Assembly: GCF_023008405.1 (NCBI RefSeq)
Contig: NZ_CP095376.1
Location: 9,714,501 to 9,778,500, forward strand
Reading direction: 5' to 3'
DNA: 64,000 bases
Origin: Amycolatopsis sp. FBCC-B4732
Lineage (GTDB): Bacteria; Actinomycetota; Actinomycetes; Mycobacteriales; Pseudonocardiaceae
Below, in pieces: positions 33,273 to 43,921 of this stretch. The translations under genes were made by a program, and so were the position numbers. The stretch's first letter is position 1; each line of letters starts with the position of its first letter. The notes below the pieces were generated by a model. It saw only the letters and a list, made by a program, of their open reading frames with translations. It was not told the DNA's origin and did no database searches.

Positions 33273-36200
33273 TCAGTCGAACGCCTTCGAGATCAGCGCC
33301 TTCTGCTCGACCTCGTGCACCTTCGACGAACCCGCCGACGGGGCCGCCATCGGGCGGCGCGACACGACCTGCAGGCCCGAGAGCAGCTCCGGGAACTTCC
33401 GGGGCAGGTTCAGGCCGAAGAACGGCCACGCGCCCTGGTTTTCCGGCTCCTCCTGGACCCACGCGACCTGCTGCGCGTTCGAGTACCGCTCCAGCGCCGC
33501 GACCAGCTTCTTCTTCGGCAGCGGGTAGTACTGCTCGATCCGCACGATCGCGACGTCGTGCGCCTCGCGCTTCGTCCGCTCCGCGACCAGCTCCCAGTAC
33601 AGCTTCCCGGAGGTCAGCAGCACCTTCCGGATCTTCGCCGGGTCCGGCGTGACGTCGTCGATGACCGACATGAACCGGCTCTCACCGGTGAAGTCCTCGG
33701 TCGGCGACGTGGCGGCCTTGTTGCGCAGCATCGACTTCGGCGTGAAGACCACCAGCGGGCGCTGGATGCCGTCGAGGGCGTGCCGCCGCAGCAGGTGGAA
33801 GTAGTTCGCCGGGGTGGACGGGACCGCCACCGTCATCGAGCCCTCCGCACACAGCGAGAGGAAGCGCTCGATGCGGCCGGACGTGTGGTCCGGGCCCTGG
33901 CCCTCGTGGCCGTGCGGCAGCAGCAGCACGACATCGGAGCGCTGGCCCCACTTGGCCTCGCCGGAGGAGATGTACTCGTCGATGACGGTCTGCGCGCCGT
34001 TGACGAAGTCACCGAACTGCGCTTCCCACATGACCAGCGACTCGGGGTTGGCGACCGAGTAGCCGTACTCGAAGCCGACGGCCGCGTACTCCGACAGCGC
34101 CGAGTCGTAGATCATCACGCGGCCCTGGCCCTCGGCCAGGTTCTGCAGCGGCGAGTACTCCTGGCCGGTCTTGCGGTCGATGAACACCGAGTGCCGCTGG
34201 GTGAACGTGCCGCGGCGGGAGTCCTGGCCGGACAGCCGGACGAGCCGGCTCTCCATCGCCAGCGACCCGAACGCGAGCAGCTCGCCGAACGCCCAGTCGA
34301 TGTCGCCCTCGCGGGACATCTTGTGGCGCCGCTCCATGACCGGCTTGACGCGCGGGTGCGGGGTGAAGCCCTCGGGCACGTTCACGAAGGCGTCGCCGAT
34401 GTGCTCCAGCGTCTCCTTGGTGATCGCGGTCGCGACCTTGGCCGGGACCTGCTGCTCCTCCTCGACCGAGGGGCTCGCCTTCGCCGGGTGCTTCTCCAGC
34501 TCCCGGACCTCGTTGAAGACGTGCTCCAGCTGGCTCGAGAAGTCGCGCAGCGCGGCTTCGGCCTCCTCGACGGAGATGTCACCGCGGCCGATCAGCGACT
34601 CGGTGTAGGTCTTCCGGACCGAGCGCTTGGTGTCGATGATGTCGTACATCGCCGGCTGCGTCATCGAGGGGTCGTCGCCCTCGTTGTGGCCGCGGCGGCG
34701 GTAGCAGATCAGGTCGATGACGACGTCCTTGTGGAACGCCTGCCGGTACTCGACGGCCAGCTTGGCCACCCAGTGCGCGGCTTCGGGGTCGTCGCCGTTT
34801 ACGTGGAAGATCGGCGAGCCGATCATCTTCGCGACATCGGTCGCGTACTGCGACGAGCGCGAGTGCTCCGGCGCGGTCGTGAAGCCGACCTGGTTGTTGA
34901 CGATGACGTGCACGGTGCCGCCGGTGCGGTACCCGCGCAGCAGCGACAGGTTCAGCGTCTCGGCGACGACGCCCTGGCCCGCGAAGGCCGCGTCGCCGTG
35001 CATCAGGACCGGCAGCACGGTGTAGCCCTCGCCGCCCTTGTCCAGGAGGTCCTGCTTCGCGCGGACGATGCCCTCGAGAACCGGGTCGACGGTCTCGAGG
35101 TGCGACGGGTTCGCGGTCAGGGAGACCTTCGTCTCGCCGTCGCCGAACATGCGGAAGTACTTGCCCTCGGCACCGAGGTGGTACTTCACGTCACCGGAAC
35201 CGTGCGCCTGGCCCGGGTCGAGGTTGCCCTCGAACTCCTGGAAGATCTGGCTGATCGGCTTGCCGACGATGTTGGCCAGCACGTTCAGGCGGCCGCGGTG
35301 CGGCATGCCGATGACGACCTCGTCGAGCTCGTGCTCGGCGGCCTTGTCAAGCAGCGTGTCGAGCAGCGGGATCGCCGTCTCGCCGCCCTCGAGCGAGAAG
35401 CGCTTCTGGCCGACGTACTTGGTCTGCAGGAACGTCTCGAACGCCTCGGCGGCGTTCAGCTTCGAGAGCACGTACTTCTGGACCGCGGGGTCCGGCTTCT
35501 CGTGCGGGATCTCGACGCGCTCCTGGATCCAGCGGCGCTCCTCGGGGTCGAGGATGTGCGTGTACTCGATGCCGACCGTGCGGCAGTACGAGTTGCGCAG
35601 CACGCCCAGGATGTCGCGCAGCTTCATCCGCTCCTGGCCGGCGAAGCCGCCGACCGGGAACTCGCGGTCGAGGTCCCAGAGCGTCAGGCCGTGGGACAGG
35701 ACGTCGAGGTCGGCGTGGCTGCGCTGGCGGTAGTTCAGCGGGTCGGTGTCGGCCATCAGGTGGCCGCGCATCCGGAACGCGTCGATGAGCTCGATCACGC
35801 GGGCGGTCTTGTCGACCGGGCCCTCGGGGATGTCGGCGACCCAGCGGATCGGCTCGTACGGCAGGCGCAGGCTGGTGAAGACGTCGTCGTAGAAGCCGTC
35901 TTCGCCGAGCAGCAGCTGGTGGATGCGCTTGAGGAACTCGCCGGACTCCGCACCCTGGATGATGCGGTGGTCGTAGGTCGAGGTCAGCGTCATGATCTTG
36001 CTGATGCCGAGGTCGACCAGCGTCTTCTCGCTGGTGCCCTCGAACGCCGCCGGGTACTGCATGGCGCCGACGCCGATGATGGCGCCCTGGCCGGCCTGCA
36101 GACGCGGCACCGAGTGGTTGGTGCCGATGCCGCCGGGGTTGGTCAGCGAGATCGTGGTGCCCGCGAAGTCGTCCGCGGTGAGCTTGTTGTTGCGGGCCTT

Positions 36201-36977
36201 CTTGACGATGTCCTCGTACGCCTGCCAGAACTGCAGGAACGACATGTCCTCGACGCCCTTGACCGAGGCCACGACGAGGTTGCGGGACCCGTCCTTGCCC
36301 TTCATGTCGATGGCGAGCCCGAAGTTGACGTGCTCCGGCGTGATCGCGAACGGCTTGCCGTCGATCTGCTGGTAGTGCCGGTTCAGGTTCGGGAAGTCCT
36401 TCAGCGCCCGCACCATGGCGTAGCCGATGAGGTGCGTGAAGGAGATCTTGCCGCCACGCGTGCGCTTGAGGTGGTTGTTGATGACGATGCGGTTGTCCGC
36501 CATCAGCTTGGCCGGGACCGCGCGCACGCTGGTCGCGGTGGGGACGCTCAGCGAGGCGTCCATGTTCTTGGCGATGGCCGCCGCGGCGCCTCGAAGCTGC
36601 TTCGACTCCGGCTCATCCTTCTTCGCGTCGGCCTTCGGCTCGGCCTTCGCGGCGGCGGGCTTGGGAGCCGCCTTCGGCGCCGGCTTCGCGGGGGCCGGCG
36701 TCTTCGTCGGGGCCGCCTGCTTGGCCGCCGACTCCGCGTTCTGCACGGCCTTGGCCGAAGGCTGCGCCGCGGCCTGGCCGTTGGTGGCCGGCTTGGCTTC
36801 GGCCTGCTGCCGGGCGTTGTCCGCCTTGGCCTGCGCGTTCTGCGTCGGCTTGAAGTCCGCGAAGAAGTCGTGCCATGCGGCATCGACTGAAGAAGGGTCG
36901 GCGAGGAACTGGTCGTACATCTCCTCGACCAGCCACTCGTTGGGGCCGAATTGTGACGCAGGGCTGCTGCTGGACAC
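33273..36977 (-). CDS. kgd: Multifunctional 2-oxoglutarate dehydrogenase/decarboxylase Kgd
   Basis: 1234-residue actinobacterial fusion of an E2-like acyltransferase domain to an E1 thiamine-diphosphate dehydrogenase. Residues 1-40 ([20 protein letters not shown]) are the E1o N-terminal motif. A long Ala/Lys/Pro linker runs to about 120. The acyltransferase domain carries [16 protein letters not shown] near 350. The E1 part has [14 protein letters not shown] and [11 protein letters not shown] (ThDP/Mg site), and a transketolase C-domain follows. It works in the TCA cycle with dihydrolipoamide acyltransferase and Lpd encoded elsewhere. It matches M. tuberculosis Rv1248c in architecture. Single gene, ATG 36977. 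Confidence 0.96.
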   Translation of the reverse strand: MSSSSPASQFGPNEWLVEEMYDQFLADPSSVDAAWHDFFADFKPTQNAQAKADNARQQAEAKPATNGQAAAQPSAKAVQNAESAAKQAAPTKTPAPAKPAPKAAPKPAAAKAEPKADAKKDEPESKQLRGAAAAIAKNMDASLSVPTATSVRAVPAKLMADNRIVINNHLKRTRGGKISFTHLIGYAMVRALKDFPNLNRHYQQIDGKPFAITPEHVNFGLAIDMKGKDGSRNLVVASVKGVEDMSFLQFWQAYEDIVKKARNNKLTADDFAGTTISLTNPGGIGTNHSVPRLQAGQGAIIGVGAMQYPAAFEGTSEKTLVDLGISKIMTLTSTYDHRIIQGAESGEFLKRIHQLLLGEDGFYDDVFTSLRLPYEPIRWVADIPEGPVDKTARVIELIDAFRMRGHLMADTDPLNYRQRSHADLDVLSHGLTLWDLDREFPVGGFAGQERMKLRDILGVLRNSYCRTVGIEYTHILDPEERRWIQERVEIPHEKPDPAVQKYVLSKLNAAEAFETFLQTKYVGQKRFSLEGGETAIPLLDTLLDKAAEHELDEVVIGMPHRGRLNVLANIVGKPISQIFQEFEGNLDPGQAHGSGDVKYHLGAEGKYFRMFGDGETKVSLTANPSHLETVDPVLEGIVRAKQDLLDKGGEGYTVLPVLMHGDAAFAGQGVVAETLNLSLLRGYRTGGTVHVIVNNQVGFTTAPEHSRSSQYATDVAKMIGSPIFHVNGDDPEAAHWVAKLAVEYRQAFHKDVVIDLICYRRRGHNEGDDPSMTQPAMYDIIDTKRSVRKTYTESLIGRGDISVEEAEAALRDFSSQLEHVFNEVRELEKHPAKASPSVEEEQQVPAKVATAITKETLEHIGDAFVNVPEGFTPHPRVKPVMERRHKMSREGDIDWAFGELLAFGSLAMESRLVRLSGQDSRRGTFTQRHSVFIDRKTGQEYSPLQNLAEGQGRVMIYDSALSEYAAVGFEYGYSVANPESLVMWEAQFGDFVNGAQTVIDEYISSGEAKWGQRSDVVLLLPHGHEGQGPDHTSGRIERFLSLCAEGSMTVAVPSTPANYFHLLRRHALDGIQRPLVVFTPKSMLRNKAATSPTEDFTGESRFMSVIDDVTPDPAKIRKVLLTSGKLYWELVAERTKREAHDVAIVRIEQYYPLPKKKLVAALERYSNAQQVAWVQEEPENQGAWPFFGLNLPRKFPELLSGLQVVSRRPMAAPSAGSSKVHEVEQKALISKAFD

Positions 36978-37129
36978 GGCTGGGGCTCGCCTCTATCCGT
37001 CTCGATCTCGATCTTGAATCCGCTGATGCGCCTACCAGGCTAACCCCCTCGGTGACCGCGATGTGATGGAACCGGCCTGTGTGAGGCGTGGCGCACTAGG
37101 GGATCGGTCACTGACTCGATCAAGATGTG

Positions 37130-37144
37130 CTAAGGGAACCTTAA
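37130..37144. promoter_or_regulatory. Small palindrome in the kgd upstream region
   Basis: CTAAGG-GAA-CCTTAA lies 153 bases upstream of kgd and 93 bases before the small CDS on the other strand. Its position is compatible with an operator, but the symmetry is short and no regulator is implied. Confidence 0.3.
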
Positions 37145-37236
37145 GCGCTGGACCCGGTACAGGGTTTCGCGGTGTCTTTTTTCCCGGTTCGCCCGGCTGC
37201 CGCCGAGCGTTCACCGCGGCGGGTTCCCATGGCGGG

Positions 37237-37509
37237 ATGTGGCTGGTCGAATGTCCGTCGTTCTGGGACCAGGGCCTGGTGAGGCCGCTGGTCACCGAGT
37301 CCGGCACGGTCGTGCTCCGGTGCGATTCGTGCCACGCGGTCTGGCCCACGCTGGCCGACTTCGAGGAGATGGAGTGGGTCGAGCCCGACGAGCCGGACTG
37401 GCTGGTCGGGGCGGGAGTCCACGTGCGGCCGGGGACGGTCCGGTGGGCGTCGCGGCCGGATGTGGAGGCGGCGGGGCTGGGTTCGCTGAAGTGGCGGGCG
37501 CTGCCTTAG
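37237..37509 (+). CDS. Small hypothetical protein with CxxC
   Basis: 90 residues from ATG 37237 (MWLVECPSFWDQGLV). Cys6, Cys29 and Cys32 (RCDSCHAVW) plus His33 could bind zinc, but a full four-ligand ribbon is not evident. It is acidic and Trp-rich with no signal peptide. The longer frame upstream to 37063 lacks family-like content. Its stop overlaps that of the convergent DUF4291 gene by four bases. I recognise no family. Confidence 0.6.
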   Translation: MWLVECPSFWDQGLVRPLVTESGTVVLRCDSCHAVWPTLADFEEMEWVEPDEPDWLVGAGVHVRPGTVRWASRPDVEAAGLGSLKWRALP

Positions 37510-38120
37510 CCGGTGGCGTCGACGGCGGCGGCCAGCTCGGATGACAGCTCGTACGGCGGCTCGTGGGGGACGAGCTTCACCGCTTTGTGCAGCTGGTCGG
37601 TGGCCAGCAGGCCGGAGATGTCGCGCATCACCGGGGTGACGTCGGTGATGGTGGTGATCCACTCGTCGAGGTAGTGGTCGACCGCTTCGCCGCTCAAGCC
37701 GATCTGGATGGCCCGGAAGTTCTGCGCGTTGTGGTGGAGGTCTCGCTCCGGGTCCCACTGGATGCGCACCGGGCTCGTCTTGAGCTCCCGCTGCCAGGCG
37801 TCCTTGGCCTGATCACGGCGTGGGTGGCTCAGCGCGGCGTGCGCGAGGGCCCACTCGAAGCCTTCGCGGGTGATGTCGATCGCCAAGATGCGCTCCTGCC
37901 CCGGCTTCTTGCCGTAGCCGCAGCGGTAGGCCATCCACCGGAACGAGGGTTTGATCCACGTCATCCGGTCGCGCTTGAACGGTTCGACGAACGTCTGCTT
38001 CTCGAGCGCGGCTTCGGCGATCGACGGTGAGTACGCCTGGTAGACCCGGAGCGTGGTCTCGGTCTGGGCCGCTCGGATCTGCCGGTCGGGCACCCGCTGC
38101 TCTTCGAACATGTCCGCCAT
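37506..38120 (-). CDS. DUF4291 domain-containing protein
   Basis: 204 residues. The DUF4291 core is unmistakable: RQIRAAQTETTLRVYQAYS near residue 14, then RDRMTWIKPSFRWMAYRCGYG, and SPVRIQWDPERDLHHNAQNFRAIQIGL. The family is widespread in bacteria and fungi with no established biochemical role. ATG 38120 is chosen; ATG 38111 is an alternative. It lies just downstream of the fused ABC exporter gene's stop on the same strand. No signal peptide or membrane segment. Confidence 0.88.
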   Translation of the reverse strand: MADMFEEQRVPDRQIRAAQTETTLRVYQAYSPSIAEAALEKQTFVEPFKRDRMTWIKPSFRWMAYRCGYGKKPGQERILAIDITREGFEWALAHAALSHPRRDQAKDAWQRELKTSPVRIQWDPERDLHHNAQNFRAIQIGLSGEAVDHYLDEWITTITDVTPVMRDISGLLATDQLHKAVKLVPHEPPYELSSELAAAVDATG

Positions 38121-38161
38121 GCTCCCAGCGCCCCGGCCACCTGGCCACGGACTTTCGGTGT

Positions 38162-41100
38162 TCAGCCCAGGGCCCACAGCCTTGCGTAGTGCCCCTTCGC
38201 CGCCAGGAGCTCTTCGTGCGTTCCCGTCTCGGCGATGCGGCCGTGGTCCAGGACCACGATGCGGTCCGCGCGGGCCGCCGTTGCCAGGCGGTGGGCCACC
38301 ACGAACGTCGTGCGGCGGCGGGCCACCGTCTCCGTTGCGCGCAGGACCGCCGCTTCCGTCGACGGGTCCAGGGCTGCCGTTGCCTCGTCCAGCAGCAGGA
38401 CGTCCGGGTCCACCAGCTCCGCTCGGGCCAGTGCCACCAGCTGGCGCTGGCCCGCCGACAGCGAGCGGCCGCGTTCGCCCACCGGTTGCAGGAAGCCCGC
38501 CGGCAGCGCCGCGACGCCGTCGAACGCGCCCACCGCGCGGACCGCCGCCTCCACCTCCGCGTCGGAGGCGGACGGGCGGCCGTAGCGGACGTTGTCGGCC
38601 ACCGTGCCCGAGAACAGGTGCGCCTCCTGCGGCACCACGCCCATCCGGCCCCGCAGGCCGGCCAGCTCGTACTCGCGGACGTCCGTGCCGTCGATCCGGA
38701 CCTCGCCGCCGGTGACGTCGTAGTAGCGCGCGACCAGCTTGACGACCGTCGACTTCCCGGCGCCGGTCGCGCCGACCAGCGCGATCGTCTCGCCGGCGCT
38801 GACGTCCAGCGAGAACTGCTCCAGCGCCTTCGCCTCGACACCGGTGTAGGAGAAGTCGACGTCCTTGAACGCCACCTCGCCGCGCAGCCGCTCCGGTGCC
38901 GCGACCGAGTGCTCGGCCGCCGGGACCGACGTCGGCGTGCGCAGCAGGTCGCCGATCCGGGAGAGGCCGACGCGGGCCTGCTGGTAGCCGTCGAACACCG
39001 ACGACAGCTGCTGGATCGGCGAGAAGAACTGCTGCAGGTACAGCAGGAACGCGAGCAGCACGCCGGCCGACAGCGTGCCCGCCGCGACGCGGCTCGCCCC
39101 CACCACCAGCACCGTCGTGGTCGCCAGGTCGGACAGCAGCGCCACCAGCGGGAAGTACGTGGCGACGTACTGCTGGGCGCGCAACCGCGAGCGCCGGTAC
39201 GAGTCGCTCAGCGAAGCGAACGCCTCCGCGGACCGGTCTTCGCGCGAGTACGCCTGCGTGACGCGCAGCCCGCTGACGTTCTCCTGCATGTCCGCGTTGA
39301 CGACGCTGACCCGCTCGCGGGCCTCGTTGTACGCCTTCGACGCCGCCCGCCGGAAGATCACCGTGGCCACCGCCAGCACCGGCACCATCGCCAGCGCGAA
39401 CAACGCCAGCCCGGCGTCGGTGACCAGCAGCGCCGCCGCGATCCCGGCCAGCGTCAGCGCGCTGACCACCGCCGTGGCGAGCCCGGTCTGCAGGAACGTC
39501 GAGAGCGCGTCGACGTCCGTCGTCATCCGGGTCATGATCTTCCCGGACAGTTCCCGCTCGTAGTAGTCGAGCCCGAGCCGTTGCAGGTGCGCGTAACTGC
39601 GGACGCGCAGCGAGTACAGCACCGTCTCGCCGACCCGCGACGTCAGCCGGGTCTGCGCGAACACCACCAGCCAGTCGGCCGCGATCACCAGGGCGCCGAT
39701 GCCGGCCGCCAGCCAGACCACGTACTCGACGCCCGTGCGGACACCGTGGTCGACGCCGAACTGGTACAGCGCCGGCAGCGCGATCGACGCCAGCGCGTCC
39801 GCCGCCACCAGGCCGACGACCACCGCCAGCGGCCAGCGGACCGGCCGCAGCAGCCGGGCCAGCCGGAAGCCGGGGTCGGGTGCCGTGACGTCCACATCGG
39901 ACAGCCGCGGCTCGTCGACGGCCGGCGGGAGCTGCCGCACGCCCTCGATCAGCTCCGGGGTCGGCGGCATGTCGAGGCCGGCGCCGCCGCGGCCGACGAA
40001 CCCGCTGCTGTTCGGGTCGCCGCTGCGCAGGCGCGCCGCGTCGGCCAGCTCGTCGACCTCGTCACGTTCTTCGTGCGGCCACAGCGACGGCGTGACCCCG
40101 GCCGGGCCGAGGTCCAGGCCCTCGCACCGGTGCTTCTCCTCGACGCCGTCTCCCGGGCCCGCGATCAGCTCGCGGAACAGCGGGCAGCGCGCCATCAGCT
40201 CGGCTTCGGTGCCGACGTCGACCACGTGACCGTTGTCCAGCACCGCGATCCGGTCGGCCAGCGCCAGGGTCGAGCGCCGGTGCGCGATCAGCAGCGTCGT
40301 CCGGCTCGCCGTGACCGAACGCAGGGTGTCGTAGATCGCGGCTTCGGTGACGGTGTCGATGGCCGAGGTCGCGTCGTCGAGGATGAGGACGCGCGGGTCG
40401 GTGATCAGCGCCCTGGCCAGCCCGAGCCGCTGCCGCTGCCCGCCCGAGAGCGTCAGCCCGCGCTCGCCGACCAGCGTCTCGTAGCCCTCCGGCAGCGCGC
40501 GGATGAACTCGTCCGCTTCTGCGGCGCGCGCGGCCGCGAAGACCTCTTCGTCGCTCGCGTCCGGCCTGCCGTACGCGATGTTGTCCCGGATCGTGGTGGA
40601 GAACAGGAACGCCTCTTCGAACACCACGCCGATCGCCTGGCGCAGCTGCCGCAGCGGCACGTCCCGGACGTCGAGGCCGCCGACCCGGACCGCGCCCGCG
40701 TGCACGTCGTAGAACCGCGGCAGCAGCAGCGAGATCGTCGACTTCCCGGAGCCCGCGGTGCCGACCAGCGCGAGGGTCTCGCCCGGGTGCGCGGTGACCG
40801 AAAGCCCGTTCAGCACCGGATCGCTGCGGGTGTAACCGAAGCGGACGGCGTCGAGCTCCACGCCCAGCGGCCCCTCCGGCATCGATTGCGCGTCGGGCGC
40901 GTCGACGACGTCCGGCTGCGCGTCGATCAGCTCGTACACGCGCTCGGCGCCCGCGCGGGTCAGCTGGGCCTGCACGACCAGGCTGGACAGCATCCGCGCC
41001 GGCCCGACCAGCGTCGCGAGGTAGGTCGCGAAGGCGAGGAACGTGCCGAGCGTGATGGCGCCGTTCATGGCGAGGACGCCCCCGATGCCGAGCACGGCGA

Positions 41101-41908
41101 CCTGGCCGGCGGCGGGCAGGGAAGCGGTCGTCGCCGTCGGTACCGCGGACAGCTTCGCCGCGCGAAGCCGCTCCGCGAACAACTTGCGCGCGGTCCCCTC
41201 CAGCCGCCCGACTTCCCGCTTCTCCTGGCCGAAACCCTTGACCACGCGGACACCGGTGACGGTCTCTTCGACCTGCTGCGCGACATCGCCCGCGCGCTGC
41301 TGCGCCGACCACGTCGCCGGGAAGAGCCGCTTGCGCCCGCGCGCCACGATGATGCCGACCGCGGGCGTGACGACCAGCGCGATCAGCGTCAGCACCGGGG
41401 ACAGCCAAAGCATCGCCGCGAACGAAAGCAGCGCGAAGAGCACCGAACCGAAGGACACCGGGATCTGCATCAGGATCCCGGTGACCAGCTGCAGGTCGGA
41501 GATCGCGCGCGAGACGATCTGGCCGGTGCGCATCGCGTCCTGCTTGCCGCCGTCCAGCCGCGAAACCGCGTTGAAGACCCGCTGCCGCAGATCGTGCTGG
41601 ACGCCGAGGGCGAGCTTCCCGCCGACGTACCGGCGCACGAACGCCGTGCCGAAAGCCACCACTTGCAGCGAGATCAGGAAGACGGCCACCCCGGGCAGCC
41701 CGCCGGTCTGCCCCGCCACGGCGTCGTCGACCGCCGTGCGCACCAGCAGCGGGCTCACGGCCTGCACGCCGACGCTGAAGACGGCGGCGGTCAGCGAAAG
41801 CACGACGAGGGCGCGGTGCTCCCAGGCCGCGGCGGACAGCCGGCGGACCCAGCCGACGGTCTCGGCTGGTGGGAGCTCTTGACGGGAGCGGGGCGGAGCG
41901 GTGGTCAC
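38162..41908 (-). CDS. Fused ABC exporter (two half-transporters in one chain)
   Basis: 1248-residue TMD-NBD-TMD-NBD multidrug/lipid exporter, about 590 residues per half with a linker near 600-690. NBD1: Walker A GTAGSGKST, Q-loop position reading VVFEEAFLF, signature LSGGQRQRLGLARAL, Walker B ILDDATSAID, where the catalytic Glu is Asp. NBD2: GATGAGKST, VVPQEAHLF, LSAGQRQLVALARA, LLDEATAALD. This gives one degenerate and one competent site, as in heterodimeric exporters such as TM287/288, but fused in one chain as in mycobacterial Rv0194. Substrate is unknown. ATG 41908; terminator upstream at 41955-41993 separates it from the ABC-2 pair. Confidence 0.93.
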   Translation of the reverse strand: MTTAPPRSRQELPPAETVGWVRRLSAAAWEHRALVVLSLTAAVFSVGVQAVSPLLVRTAVDDAVAGQTGGLPGVAVFLISLQVVAFGTAFVRRYVGGKLALGVQHDLRQRVFNAVSRLDGGKQDAMRTGQIVSRAISDLQLVTGILMQIPVSFGSVLFALLSFAAMLWLSPVLTLIALVVTPAVGIIVARGRKRLFPATWSAQQRAGDVAQQVEETVTGVRVVKGFGQEKREVGRLEGTARKLFAERLRAAKLSAVPTATTASLPAAGQVAVLGIGGVLAMNGAITLGTFLAFATYLATLVGPARMLSSLVVQAQLTRAGAERVYELIDAQPDVVDAPDAQSMPEGPLGVELDAVRFGYTRSDPVLNGLSVTAHPGETLALVGTAGSGKSTISLLLPRFYDVHAGAVRVGGLDVRDVPLRQLRQAIGVVFEEAFLFSTTIRDNIAYGRPDASDEEVFAAARAAEADEFIRALPEGYETLVGERGLTLSGGQRQRLGLARALITDPRVLILDDATSAIDTVTEAAIYDTLRSVTASRTTLLIAHRRSTLALADRIAVLDNGHVVDVGTEAELMARCPLFRELIAGPGDGVEEKHRCEGLDLGPAGVTPSLWPHEERDEVDELADAARLRSGDPNSSGFVGRGGAGLDMPPTPELIEGVRQLPPAVDEPRLSDVDVTAPDPGFRLARLLRPVRWPLAVVVGLVAADALASIALPALYQFGVDHGVRTGVEYVVWLAAGIGALVIAADWLVVFAQTRLTSRVGETVLYSLRVRSYAHLQRLGLDYYERELSGKIMTRMTTDVDALSTFLQTGLATAVVSALTLAGIAAALLVTDAGLALFALAMVPVLAVATVIFRRAASKAYNEARERVSVVNADMQENVSGLRVTQAYSREDRSAEAFASLSDSYRRSRLRAQQYVATYFPLVALLSDLATTTVLVVGASRVAAGTLSAGVLLAFLLYLQQFFSPIQQLSSVFDGYQQARVGLSRIGDLLRTPTSVPAAEHSVAAPERLRGEVAFKDVDFSYTGVEAKALEQFSLDVSAGETIALVGATGAGKSTVVKLVARYYDVTGGEVRIDGTDVREYELAGLRGRMGVVPQEAHLFSGTVADNVRYGRPSASDAEVEAAVRAVGAFDGVAALPAGFLQPVGERGRSLSAGQRQLVALARAELVDPDVLLLDEATAALDPSTEAAVLRATETVARRRTTFVVAHRLATAARADRIVVLDHGRIAETGTHEELLAAKGHYARLWALG

Positions 41909-41954
41909 GTCATGACAGTAAGCGCGGCCACCGACAATTTATTTCCGCGAACGC

Positions 41955-41993
41955 CGTGAAGGCCACCCCGGCGACGACGGGGTGGCCTTCACG
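41955..41993. terminator. Perfect 16-bp hairpin terminator after ABC-2 exporter operon
   Basis: CGTGAAGGCCACCCCG (41955-41970) pairs fully with 41978-41993 across a 7-base loop, 13 bases after the permease stop at 42006 (minus strand). It insulates the fused exporter gene downstream. Confidence 0.85.
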
Positions 41994-42005
41994 GACGGGT
42001 GAAAC

Positions 42006-42887
42006 CTAGGTGATGTCGCGCTTCTGGTTGCCCAGCCAGCCGAGGCCGAAGAAGAGCATGGTCCAGGCGAAGAAGATCAGCGCCGACGCCCACCACGAGA
42101 TCACGCCCGGCGCGCCCGCCGCGAGCTGCAGGCCCAGCTGCGACCAGTGGTCGACGCCGCCCGGCAGGTTCAGCGTGTTGATCCCGAAGGCGTCCGCCGC
42201 GATCCCGCCCACGATCCCGTTCGCGGTGCCGTTCGGCAGGATCCCGCCCAGGATGTCGACCGGGCCCCAGAGCGCGATGACCAGCACGTTCTCCACGATC
42301 AGGAACCACACCAGGAACAGCACCACGGCCAGCGGCACGCTGCGCAGCACCGCGCCGAACCCGATGCCGAACAGCGTCACCAGCACCGAGGCCAGGATCG
42401 TCCCGCCGAGCGCGGCCAGCCACTGACCCGCGCTGGGCCACCGGCCGGAGTCGACCGACGCCATCACCGCGACCGCCGAGACGCCGAAGCTCACCAGGCC
42501 GTAGATCGCGCCCCACGCCACGTAGGTGAGCATCTTCGCGGTCAGCGCCGTGATCCGGTTCGGCGCGGTCAGGAACGTCGTCGTGATCGTCTTGCTGCGG
42601 TACTCGCCCGCCAGCGCGAAGACGCCGAACAGGCCGGGGATGAGCTGCGCGATGTTCACGCCGTGCGCGAACGCCAGCAGCCCGACCGGCAGCTTGCTCG
42701 CGTCCAGGCCGACCGCGCCCGCGACCTCGCGCGCGTCGCTCGAGCCGATGAAGTCCGCGAAGTCGTTGGTGATCTTGCCCCAGACGAAGGTCAGCCAGAA
42801 CGCCACCAGCGCCAGCGGGATCAGCAGCACCCACCACGTGTTCAGCGACAGCGTCTTGCGGAACTCCGCTTTGATCAGGTTGCCCAT
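42006..42887 (-). CDS. ABC-2 type transporter permease
   Basis: 293 residues with six predicted helices (LIPLALVAFWLTFVWG, LLAFAHGVNIAQLIPGLFGVFAL, the two central helices around AALGGTILASVLVTLFGIGFGAVL, VLFLVWFLIVENVLVIALW, and WWASALIFFAWTMLFFGLGWL). The N-terminus MGNLIKAEFRKTLSLNTWW is a typical cytoplasmic anchor of ABC-2 permeases. It pairs with the upstream ATPase; their stop and start overlap as TGATG at 42889-42885. Substrate is unknown, commonly drugs, lantibiotics or lipids. Confidence 0.88.
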   Translation of the reverse strand: MGNLIKAEFRKTLSLNTWWVLLIPLALVAFWLTFVWGKITNDFADFIGSSDAREVAGAVGLDASKLPVGLLAFAHGVNIAQLIPGLFGVFALAGEYRSKTITTTFLTAPNRITALTAKMLTYVAWGAIYGLVSFGVSAVAVMASVDSGRWPSAGQWLAALGGTILASVLVTLFGIGFGAVLRSVPLAVVLFLVWFLIVENVLVIALWGPVDILGGILPNGTANGIVGGIAADAFGINTLNLPGGVDHWSQLGLQLAAGAPGVISWWASALIFFAWTMLFFGLGWLGNQKRDIT

Positions 42888-43921
42888 CACTGCTGCGGTC
42901 CTCCCCAGTGCTGCTGCTGTTGCTGCTGCGGGCCCGAAGGCGGGTACTGCTGCGGCGGGTACCCGGGCGGCGGGCCCTGGTACTGCGGCTGTGGCGGGTA
43001 ACCCGGCGCGCCGGCGTACTGGCCCTGGGTCAGCTGGAAGAACATCCGCTCCAGGTCGGCGTGGTCCTCCTGCATCCCGTAGACCGCGATGCCGGCCTTC
43101 GCCGCGATGTCACCGATCTGCTGGACGCTCGACCCGGCGACCGCGACCCGGCCGTCCGGCGTCGGCGAAACGCCGGTGATGCCGTTCTCCTGCAACGCCT
43201 TCACGAGCGCCGACGGGTCCGCCGGCTGCACCAGCACCCGCGACTGCTGGCTCTTGCGCAGCTGCTCCAGCGGGCCGAAGTAGCGCGTGACGCCCTGGCT
43301 GATGATCACGACCTGGTCGATCAGCTGCTCGACCTCGTTGAGCAGGTGGCTCGACACCAGCACGGTCCGCCGCTGCTCACGCGCGTACGAACGGAGGAAG
43401 TTCCGCAGCCACAGGATGCCTTCGGGGTCGAGGCCGTTCGTCGGCTCGTCCAGCACCAGCACCTGCGGGTCGCCGAGCAGCGCGGTGGCCAGCGCCAGCC
43501 GCTGCCGCATGCCGAGCGAGAACCCGCCCGCCTTCCGGTCCGCGGCGCTGCCCAGGCCCACCAGGCCGAGCACCTCGTCCGCGCGCTGGTCCGGCACGCC
43601 GATCGCCGCCGCGTACACCCGAAGGTGGTTCCGGGCCGTGCGGCCCGGGTGGAAACCTTCGTTTTCCAAAACCGAGCCGACCACCCGCGCCGGATTCCCC
43701 AGCTGCGAGTGCGGGCGGCCGTTGATCGTCGCCGTCCCCGACGTGGGCGTCACCAACCCGAGCAGCATGCGCAACGTCGTCGTCTTGCCGGCGCCGTTCG
43801 GGCCGAGGAAGCCTGTCACCGACCCCGGTTCGACCGTGAAGCTGAGGTTCTGCACCGCGTTCACCGCGCCGAACTGCTTGCTCAGGTTCTGCACCACAAT
43901 CCGGCCACTGCCGTCGTGCAT
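42887..43921 (-). CDS. ABC transporter ATP-binding protein (ABC-2 exporter)
   Basis: 344 residues. Walker A GPNGAGKTTT, signature FSLGMRQRLALATALLG, Walker B VLVLDEPTNGLDP and H-switch SSHLLNEV mark the DrrA/CcmA-like class. The last 45 residues are a Pro/Gln/Tyr/Gly tail (GYPPQPQYQGPP ... QQQQQQHWGG) that is disordered and unusual for an ATPase. ATG 43921 has GGGGA about 5 bases upstream. First gene of a two-gene exporter operon. Confidence 0.9.
   Translation of the reverse strand: MHDGSGRIVVQNLSKQFGAVNAVQNLSFTVEPGSVTGFLGPNGAGKTTTLRMLLGLVTPTSGTATINGRPHSQLGNPARVVGSVLENEGFHPGRTARNHLRVYAAAIGVPDQRADEVLGLVGLGSAADRKAGGFSLGMRQRLALATALLGDPQVLVLDEPTNGLDPEGILWLRNFLRSYAREQRRTVLVSSHLLNEVEQLIDQVVIISQGVTRYFGPLEQLRKSQQSRVLVQPADPSALVKALQENGITGVSPTPDGRVAVAGSSVQQIGDIAAKAGIAVYGMQEDHADLERMFFQLTQGQYAGAPGYPPQPQYQGPPPGYPPQQYPPSGPQQQQQQHWGGPQQ

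Noticed and set aside
33243..36890. Open frame of 1215 codons on the plus strand
   Set aside because: It is antisense to kgd, has Arg/Val/Asp-biased shadow composition and no domain; kgd on the other strand is unmistakable.
38027..41959. Open frame of 1310 codons on the plus strand
   Set aside because: Antisense shadow of the fused ABC exporter, with Arg/Gln-rich composition and no motifs.
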